Positions 56,270 through 64,000 of a stretch of DNA of 64,000 nt are shown here, one piece after another. Position numbers and translations under genes: made by a program. The stretch is taken from positions 105,970,366-106,034,365 of the forward strand of contig OZ021721.1 in NCBI GenBank assembly GCA_963978545.1, in the 5' to 3' direction. The notes under the pieces were generated by a model. It did no database searches. It was given only the letters and a program-made list of their open reading frames with translations, and was not told the origin of the DNA. Position 1 is the first letter of the stretch; each line of letters starts with the position of its first letter. This DNA comes from Linyphia triangularis. Taxonomy: Eukaryota > Arthropoda > Arachnida > Araneae > Linyphiidae.

Positions 56270-58513
56270 CATCGATATAGATAAACAACTGGATAGACTG
56301 CCTAACGGTGAAGAAACGAGCCTTTTCTCCCGCGGAAGCGAGATGCTTGGATGGAGGAAATTGTATTGCCGATGTGGATTTTCTTCGATCTTTATGATAT
56401 ATTCGCGTTACTTTCGATATTTAGCAAGCAAAAAAAAATTAAGAATAAAACATATTTGAAGAAAATAGTTAAACCAATAAATATAACTAATCAAAATAAT
56501 TCTAAGTACAGAATTTGTATATTTAGAACAAACATTTCAGATTAGTTACTGTCGATATCTGTAAACATGTTTGATCTTTATTGAATCGAATTTAATTCTT
56601 TAAATTTTAAATTACATAAATCACATGTTTAAAAAATAAATTATTATCTACAAGTTAAAAGAATACAATAAACAAATGAAAATAGACTTTTAAACTAGAT
56701 TTATTTTAGAAGTAGAAATTAAAAATAATTGAAGAAATACTCTAAACCAGTTGAAAATATGTAATAATTAGATTGCAAAATACAAATTCATACATTCAAT
56801 ACACCAATTCAAAGAACAATTTAAGTTTCAAAGGCCAACTATAATACTAAATTTTTATACTCAATATTATTATATAACTTATGATTTTAAATATATAAGT
56901 TGTGAAACTTGTTTATTGCAAGTATTTGGTCCTATAATTTTGAAATGAGAAAAATGTAGATAACTTTATCAAAACTAAATAATTTCAGGCATTGTTCATA
57001 ATAATATTACAGAAAATTGTTTTTGAGGATTTCAACTTAAAAATCAAATAAATTACATAGTTTAATAAGCAAAAATTTAAAAGGAGGAAAAATTTTAAAA
57101 GTAGTCGGAAAGTTTTTCCCCAAGAAAAAAAAATGGTTTGTGGTTAATCTAGATCTAAACATTGTTAAAAAGGACCAACTTATTCAGTTTATGCCTGATG
57201 GTAGTTTTGTTTCTTTGATGATCTAGTGTTACTCTTTTGGCATTCGAAAAAAGTCTAATATTGCCATAAGTTCTGGCAATTAGTTTTATTAGTTGCGTTT
57301 GGTGGAGATCCTCCACAACAAATTCACCTTCAGTTGAATGCATAAAACCCAATGTATTCAATTTTTTAACAGTGTTACCCTGTGACAAATACTTAGAAAC
57401 AGAATAAACAATGTAATCTAAAGGTTTTTCATATTTGTTTTTTTTTTAATTTGACACATAATGACGAAGTAATTTTTTAGTTTGTTGCACAACAAACAAT
57501 ACTCCATCAGAAGCAAATTTTAATCCACCTTTATTTACATTGCATGTAAACGATTTGGCATTTTGATGGTATTGCGTATCATAAGTATGGCTATTGCATT
57601 GACCAATTTTTAATTTAGCTTTTGTATACGATTGTAAGAGGAGAGACAATTTATCTCTAAAATTCAAGGGTTATATTTATAAACAGAAATAAAACTGAAA
57701 TACAAATTGCTTTCCACAGTTTGATTTGACTTCGGATTCCAACAAACAGTTAAAAACGACTTTGTTTTTAAAATAAATACGTAAGTAATAAAGAAACTGA
57801 TAAACTTTTCCGTTTGCAGTCCACAGTTTCGATATTAAATAAATTTACATCAGAACAATGCATTTTGAATTATTGTTTCTCATTCCAACCCCCTTTTTTT
57901 TATTTTATTAATACAATTACTATATGTTCATGAAAACGTATAAAAACATAGATTAATTAAAACGTATCGAAAACAAATTATCCAGTTATAAATAAACAGT
58001 GTAATAATTTTAATTATTAAATGAGTGTAGAATAGAACAATAACAAGTGGAGTTTTAGTTTCGCTTTCATTTTCCATTTCTTTGCCAAATGCCCTTGAAA
58101 ACGCATAAAAACAAGGATTAAATAAATATAAATCGAGTGTTTTATTCTAGATCCTAATGCTATTTGTTCTGAATTTAAAATAGATTATTTATGATATGAA
58201 TTGTCATGTAAGAGATCAACCATTAACCACGAGCGATCAATGTTAAAAGGGTCATTTTAGATATTTTTCAATAATAAATAATTAAAAAAATATATATTTA
58301 TATATTTGAATAACTATTTTTTACTTACCGGTGAAAACTCTTGTTGATATCTTTCCGATTTGCGCTGTTGTTGCAATTATACGCAACACACGAGTTAACC
58401 ATCATTCAGGAAATCTTCCCACCAGTGGCAGGAAAACAAATATTACTGCCGGCGCGTTTTTCGCCTCGCGTTGCCACCGGAGCAGTCTATCCAGTTGTTT
58501 ATCTATATCGATG
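56270..58513 (-). mobile_element. P-element-like transposon, internally deleted
   Basis: 2244 bp bounded by CATCGATATAGATAAACAAC and its inverted copy (TIR about 32 bp, continuing TGGATAGACTGC), with the 8-bp duplication TATTAAAT (56262-56269 and 58514-58521). The minus strand carries two frames resembling the C-terminus of a P-type transposase (57155-57667). The remaining 3' and 5' parts are AT-rich. It is too short for a complete P transposase, so it is probably a deletion derivative. Confidence 0.82.
57155..57667 (-). pseudogene. P-element/THAP9-like transposase, C-terminal remnant
   Basis: Two blocks. The first (57667-57446) carries NVNKGGLKFASDGVLFVVQQ then TKKLLRHYV, like the conserved GGL..PS..V......TEK segment near the end of P transposases. 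The second (57388-57155) carries LIKLIARTYGNIRLFSNAKR and ends RHKLNKLVLFNN, like the R-KLTK-LF-N terminal motif. They are separated by a frameshift at a T10 run (57430-57440), after which the frame reads through to the second block. Upstream of 57667 the frame is closed, with TTTTAG that could be a 3' splice site. The catalytic core is missing. The identification is by motif memory and moderately sure. Confidence 0.65.
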
Positions 58514-58608
58514 TATTAAATAGATGATTACAGGGTGGTGATGGACAGAATTACCTGCTACGAAGGTGACGTAAATTTAGTAGGTCACCTTCTGTAGCAG
58601 AATCATAG

Positions 58609-59307
58609 TGTTTCGAATTTCTGTATATTTGTAAATATTCCGTAGTATTGATTATGTAAATAGGAAAATTTATGTACATTTCGCATAAGGCAGTGCAAGA
58701 GTTCGCTTTCCTGCAATGTGTCTTAATGCTTGAAAACGAGTTTTACAGAGATAATGCTGGGAAGCGAGTTTTACAAAGAGCAGGCCATTTAACATTATGG
58801 TACGGCAATCTCGCCAAATTGGCGAGAAATCACCAAATGTCGCCAAACTTGGTGACCATTTAGGCGACATTTTCGGTCTCCATGTACATGTATAGAACTT
58901 TTCGACTACGATCTGGAAAGTCCTCCAAATTTCTATCTCTAGAAGATTCACGAAGTATTGACTCCTATATAAGGCCGGCCGTGAGTGGAGTTAGTGGACT
59001 GAGTTGAGTCAGTTAGTTGACTGGACTGACTGAGTGGAGTTACTGAGTTAGCTGTCTCTCAGCGAGCATTCAGAGAGTTCCAAAAGTGAACTGTATTGCA
59101 TTGTCTTTTGCAGCGATTTTAGCAGTTGTGTTGTAAAGTTTTTAACTCATGTTTTGTGCTCTATTGTTGTGAAAAGAGCTGTATTGAGTCTACTAGAACG
59201 AGAAGTTCTGGAGTTGTAAGAGAATCTGCGAAGAGTTATATCGGAATAAATTTCTGCAAGTTTTGATCTGATTTGGCTTCAAATCTTTCGAACCCATCCA
59301 CGCAACA
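58609..59307 (+). mobile_element. Solo LTR (third family), 699 bp
   Basis: TGTTTCGAAT...CACGCAACA flanked by ATAG (58605-58608 and 59308-59311). TATATAAGG promoter box at 58965-58973, followed by a GC-richer leader with GAGTNNACTGA repeats, and AATAAA at 59245-59250. Upstream of the promoter is a TTGGCGA/TCGCCAA hairpin (58810-58860). No internal region is attached. Confidence 0.8.
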
Positions 59308-59311
59308 ATAG

Positions 59312-60027
59312 ATAACAAATAAGAATTTTGCCCAAAAACTGCTATAAAACTTTCAGACATTTCTTTGTGTGTAAAACAAATATTGTATCTGGGTATAAGA
59401 GGAGGCTATAAAAGTTGCAATGCTAAACAAAATTGCGAATGTTGCCTTTGACGTCAATTAAAGACCCCTTACGTGTAGTAGATGTAGTTGAAGAGGTGCT
59501 GTTGTGGAAAGGTTGCGTAGGTGATAAATTTGATTTAATCCATTGCGTGATTCAAAGAGGTGTGGTAGTTAAATTAAAGTTTTAAAGTTGCTTGATAGTT
59601 CGAATGTCCGGGAAAACCACTGAAGAGGTGCTGTTGTGGAAGGGTGATAAGGTTGATCTGACTCCAAATACAATTAACATATTTAAAAGAAATTTAGGTA
59701 AAACAATTATAACAAAGAATTAATAAGGAAGGAATGAACGACACTTTCGTCCTCTCTGAAATCGGGGTGCAGTTTGGTGGTTTCTAAGGCAGGGTTGACG
59801 ATTCTGATACATCTATCACGTGCACAGAGCGTGTTAGCTGCCTGTGCCATGCGCGTGATCGTAACTTTTGCAGTATAAGATGTGAGGCCCCTGCAAAGTA
59901 AAGACCTTATAGGCATGACATACGTAGCGTACGTTATATAGACAAAATAAGATTCAACATTCTAAAAATGAACCCCTCCCCATACAACAGAAAATTAACT
60001 TTACGCGAATGTTTGGTTGGGTTGGTA
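59312..60027. other. Stretch without recognised gene
   Basis: AAGAGGTGCTGTTGTGGAA occurs twice (near 59490 and 59622). A 69-codon minus frame at 59707-59916 is less AT-rich than the surroundings but matches nothing I know. Confidence 0.4.
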
Positions 60028-61014
60028 AAGTACTCAAAAAAAAAAAAAAAAAAAATACGAACGATGGCTGTATCTTGAATTCTAATTGACGAAATAATAA
60101 AAGCCAAGTACCGTTTTAAATTGTGGAAGGTCTTTATTAATTGTATATAATTTTTTTCATCATGAGGTCATCTACATATTAAAACTAAACCAAACTTGAA
60201 AAATTTCAATGGCAACCCCCATAAAATTATACCATATTTAGATTTAGAATCCTAAAAAACGTCTAAATAAAAAATTTCATAATTTTTCAATGAGTGGTTA
60301 GTAATTTAGAAAAAGTAAAAAAAAAAAAAATTAAATTAATGTTTAAAAGAAAATTTGTTTTTTTTTGGCCATAAATTCTTATATAGTTAATATATTTTAG
60401 CAATTTATATTACAAAGGATTGTTTGTTTAAGGCCAAACATAAATAACAAGCAACTTTTGTATTAAACAGTTTTTTAATAATTAGTTATTAATTAATAAA
60501 ACAAGTTTTAAATTTTTTTAAATAGAATCATATATATATTAGAATTATCATGGTCGAAAACCCCTTCAGAATTTTTTTCATTCCATTTTGACTTTTGGTT
60601 CTCGATATTTTAGCAAAAATGTTAGGGGGAAAAAAGCTCACTTTAAGGGACCGCGTAATAGATTACGTCTTAAAGCATGCCAAACGTTCGATTCTTCCCC
60701 GTGATAAAGAAATGTGCCCTCAAGATCGTCCAAAACATTTACGTTCATAAGTAACATGTTTCTCAACATAATGAACTGAAATTTGTTAAATAGAGTAAGC
60801 GAGGTATTCTAAATCGAATGAAAACATAAACAATAGGGGTTCGTATTGAAATTTTTAAAGATTGAGTTAAATATACTTAGTACACAGCTCCCTAAGAAAA
60901 AAAATTTAAAATCGTAAACAAAACATTTTGGTGCAAAGCCGCAAGATTCTACGATAATTAGAACCGAAGATACAGCCATCGTTTTGATTTATTTTTTTGC
61001 GTACTGTACATAAA
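60028..61014. mobile_element. MITE with AGTACKCAAAAAA...ACGATGGCTGTATCTT termini
   Basis: The left end AGTACTCAAAAAA...AACGATGGCTGTATCTTGAA and the right end, reverse-complemented, AGTACGCAAAAAA...AACGATGGCTGTATCTTCGG form inverted termini of about 55 bp. The interior is AT-rich with no transposase. A diverged, inverted part recurs at 46740-47050. Flanking duplication is probably TA. Confidence 0.75.
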
Positions 61015-62494
61015 GGTTCTTCCAGAAAGGACTTTATTTATCAATCACACGTTCTGTTATTTCAGAAAAAGGTAAACAAATCTTTCAACCTCTTTTCTTT
61101 TTGGAAAATTTTCTTCCAGGTTTTGTTTATAGGGTGACATTTAAATAGTAACACTAAACTGTGCATGACCAAAATTCAAACCATAAACTAAAAGTACTCC
61201 ACTGGAAGTGAACCCATCATGGGTTGATAGTTGATCACTTGTTCAACAAAATTGTACCAGCGACTTTTTACCAACAATAGTTATAATTTTAACTCAAAAT
61301 AATATGTAAACTTTATTTGTTATCGTAGCTTAGTATCATTTCTAAATGACCCAGACCCTTAGATTCTCCATACATAATTTCACTCAGTCAAAGTTCAGAT
61401 ACTACTATTAAAATAACTTTTTGTATCAAATTAATATGAAGTTTCTTAACCGTTTTTTTTTTTAAGAACACATGCTCTAAGGTGTACTCATGCTGGATTA
61501 TCACTTCGTGCTGTCTGTTCACTTTGACCAAAAATGCTATTTGGGCTCTAACCTTCAAAAAGAACCTAAAAATTAAAATGTTCTATCTCTTCGAATTAAT
61601 TGACTGCAACTGTAATTTATATTCCCCATCTGGGAAAATATAACGAAATTCTTAAACAGTCAGAATACGGTCGTGCTGCCATCTACTGTCTATTAGTAAC
61701 AAGATTAGTTGTCATAATATTATGGATGTTTCTAGATTTAGTAGACCGGGGCGGCAAACTTAGGAGGCGGCAAATGGGCTGAAAATTAACTACTTTATAA
61801 AGAAAAGGATTAAACAAAGTTTAATATGAATTCTCATGAAAAATTAATAGGTGGAATTTTAATAAAATTTGCTATTAATATGTTTTACGAACTTTTAAGT
61901 ATAAGTACCCACTCACTTCAAAAATCCTCAAGCATGAGAATGACTTAAGAAGGTTGAAGTATATAGTTTTTAAATAAAATACGTTTTGAAAGACGAGTAG
62001 AGTTTTCGTGTATCAAAGACAAAACCAAAAATTGGGTGTACAATTTAGAAAAAAACTAGGGGTGTGGAACATCGCACAACTTTCAATTACACTATATAAT
62101 ATTGGTCATTGCAGTAAATTTTAAGATGGTGTTACTTACCATTTTCATATTTTCACTCATTTAAATAAAAATGGAAAGTTTAACGATATTTTTGGCAATA
62201 TTTTTTTTTTTTACACGAGAAAAAAAAAAGGCCAAAATGGCAAAATTGGTGGTTTTATTCAATAGACGTTACATTGTCCTTGCTTGTGCGTGAAATGCAA
62301 AAAAAATCAATCGTTGATGGACACTGCTCAAGGCCAGAGAAGTGCTCTGTGTTAAATGCACTCGTTTTTCAACTTTTATCAAATTTTTATGAGAATTTCG
62401 GAGGTGGGAATTTTTATAACACCTTCAGAGGCATTACTACAGTGAATTTGAACAAAATAGTTAGAGCTGTTTTTTAGCAATTACTGAAAAACAT
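61015..62494. other. AT-rich stretch without recognised gene
   Basis: No credible coding region. The string GGGGCGGCAAACTTAGGAGG near 61748 looks like a hAT-type terminus but has no visible partner. Confidence 0.4.
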
Positions 62495-62760
62495 GATTTT
62501 TTCAATGGCATCTACCTTATGCGCATGCGCGATTTTGACGAAAACCTTAATGGTAGGTCCTTGAGCCATCAACAACCCGCACACCAAATTTGAACATCGT
62601 AGGGTCAACTTTTTCGGGAGCAATTCTGACCACTACACACAAACAGAAATTTTTTCTAGATCACTTTTTTGAAATTAGGATGTTCCATAACGTGGAGAAA
62701 TGCAAAAAAATCGAATAATTTTTTTTTTACTGAATACTATACTTTCATTACCCTATGTAT
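62495..62760 (+). repeat. Dispersed repeat, partner of 12019-12260
   Basis: GCGCATGCGCGATTTTGACG ... CTATACTTTCATTACCCTATG in inverted order to the first copy. Confidence 0.75.
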
Positions 62761-62929
62761 ACATATACGTAGTTGAAAATAAAAACGCGTTAAATCCACG
62801 AGCATTTTACCTCCCATGTAGTAGTCACTCATTAAACTTATTCGTTAACTTTCGTATTGAACGTTAATATGGTAAAAAAAATCTTTTTTTTTTCCTCATT
62901 AACTTTTCGATGGACCATATTAATAGACT

Positions 62930-63572
62930 GAGAGGCGGCTGCAATTTTTGGACCCCATCGAACATCATTCTGATTTTTTTATAGAAATTAGAGAAAAGTG
63001 AGTAGATTACGAATCCACTGGTCTGCCGTTGCAAAAATGGCCGAAACTGGTCAAAAATCGACTTTTAATAAGTTGAACTAAATCTAATTGCCAAATGAGC
63101 CATAACTTGCCAAATAATGAGCATTTTTTTTATTTGGTAACCCTCACTCTTTAATTATCAATTAAGAAGGTTGTAGACGATTCGGATATCTGGCAACGGT
63201 CTACTTGCATCTATTAAAAAGGGGCCAAGTTGGCAATAAACATTACGTCACGGATGACGTAACTGATGTCGCCAATTTGGCGTACTTTTAAAAGATACAC
63301 ATTTTCCAAGCCAAAGATCAGAAATTGCGCTTTTTTTCAATGAAAATCAAAATGCAGGGTTGCCAGACGAAAAAATTTGTTCTCTTTTTGGCAAGTTATG
63401 ACATATTTGGCAATCGGATTTTAGTTCAACTCATTCCAAGTCGATTTTTGATCAGTTTCGGCCATTTTTGCCACGGCAGACCAGTGGATTCGTAATCTAC
63501 TTACTTTTCTCCAATTTCTATAAAAAATTCAGAATGATGTTCGATGAGGTCCAAAAATTGCAGTCGCCTCTC
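62930..63572. mobile_element. 650-bp full-length palindromic (fold-back) element, copy 2
   Basis: GAGAGGCGGCTGCAATTTTT ... AAAAATTGCAGTCGCCTCTC with centre TTACGTCACGGATGACGTAA (63243-63262) at the midpoint. Similar to copy 1 over its whole length. The outer bases on the left (TAATAGACT) match the end of the partial copy at 43640. Confidence 0.9.
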
Positions 63573-63823
63573 GGACTATAATAAAATATGTTCAGGGACT
63601 AACTTTGAAACCCCTAGTGATACTCACCGGGAAATCTAAATAGATGCATTTAAACCACTGCTTTATTTGCTGTTTGTAATAAATTCGGAGATTTATTACA
63701 AACTCTATAGGAGATGAGGCTTTTGGACTATTAAGTTGTGTTAAGCAATTTAAATTCTTACGCTCCATTTTAATTTGGTACAAAATCTTAAATTGTATCA
63801 TTCCAATAAGTAAGCTCTTTTAG
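63573..63823. other. Spacer, possible intron end
   Basis: Nothing recognised. Ends in CTCTTTTAG, a plausible 3' splice site before the exon at 63824. Confidence 0.3.
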
Positions 63824-64000
63824 AGAAAAGACTATGACTTACCATCTGCTATGGAACTCTTGAAAAATTGTAAAGATTTTTTCAAGGATCTTAGATCGGA
63901 TACGGCCTTTGAGGAAATGCTTTGCGATGCACGAGAACTTACCAACGAAATTGACACACCGGCTAATTTTGAGCTTACCCAGCCACATCATAGAGTTTGA
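63824..64000 (+). pseudogene. hAT/ZMYM1-like transposase exon, cut by the window edge
   Basis: After the acceptor-like TTTTAG, the frame gives DLPSAMELLKNCKDFFKDLR, SDTAFEEMLCDARELTNEID and TPANFELTQPHHRV. This resembles the region before the C-terminal dimerisation domain of hAT-type 'zinc finger MYM-type 1-like' proteins (the LRSD..FEE...AKE motif). The piece is clearly less AT-rich than the surroundings. A TGA at 63998-64000 follows HHRV where the family usually continues, so the copy may be frameshifted, or the end is an edge effect. Upstream exons were not found. Confidence 0.55.

Noticed and set aside
59707..59916. 69-codon minus-strand frame of balanced composition
   Set aside because: No recognisable domain, no partner exons and it lies amid repeats; not enough to call a gene.

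Overview
This is an AT-rich eukaryotic intergenic window built almost entirely of transposable elements (TEs) and their by-products. No intact host protein-coding gene is visible. An arthropod, probably a spider, is my best guess. That rests on remembered resemblance of the Tc1, RNase H LINE-tail and BEL/Pao peptides to spider genome repeats, plus long poly-A/T tracts and abundant tRNA-derived SINEs; it is an inference, not something the DNA proves.

Layout. 1-13 kb: old AT-rich repeats, a pogo/Tigger-like element with a tandem duplication of its right end (3.1-5.1 kb), SINEs, two TTAA-flanked elements sharing one TTAA (6.0-6.5 kb), a hAT-like MITE (8.2-8.9 kb), a 728-bp TTAA MITE (9.8-10.5 kb) and a solo LTR (11.1-11.6 kb). 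13-17 kb: a nest. A dead Tc1/mariner transposase gene is split by a 3.1-kb element bounded by TTAA that carries an intact 612-codon transposase (MULE-like domain; its termini and target site fit the Kolobok superfamily), and again by a SINE. 17-26 kb: minisatellites, another hAT-like element, a second copy of the TTAA MITE, a second solo LTR and palindromic MITEs. 26.4-33.7 kb: a nearly complete but coding-defective BEL/Pao retrotransposon (minus strand, 280-bp LTRs, ATATA duplication) inserted into an (AT)n/(GATA)n microsatellite; the GATA run is about 1.1 kb and looks perfect.

33-52 kb: SINEs that have become tandem arrays (4 x 192 bp at 42 kb; about 3 x 360 bp at 45 kb), a 232-bp array (39.6-40.7 kb), a 226-bp array (50.4-51.3 kb), a near-perfect 247-bp palindrome (36.4 kb), a 5'-truncated LINE with target-site duplication (47.1 kb), and many copies of a ~203-bp piggyBac-like MITE with TTAA duplications. 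52-64 kb: a P-element-like family (a 336-bp MITE and a 2.2-kb relative with remnants that look like a P transposase C-terminus, both with 8-bp duplications), two 650-bp full-length palindromes, a third solo LTR and, at the right edge, an exon resembling the tail of a hAT/ZMYM1-type transposase.

How the parts relate. At least 13 elements sit in TTAA, in several unrelated terminal-repeat classes. The intact Kolobok-like transposase is a candidate driver for the 0.72-kb MITEs with similar ends. The P-like, hAT-like, pogo-like and piggyBac-like short elements have no intact transposase in the window and would depend on enzymes encoded elsewhere. SINE families with different tRNA-like heads share an (ACCA)n-type tail.
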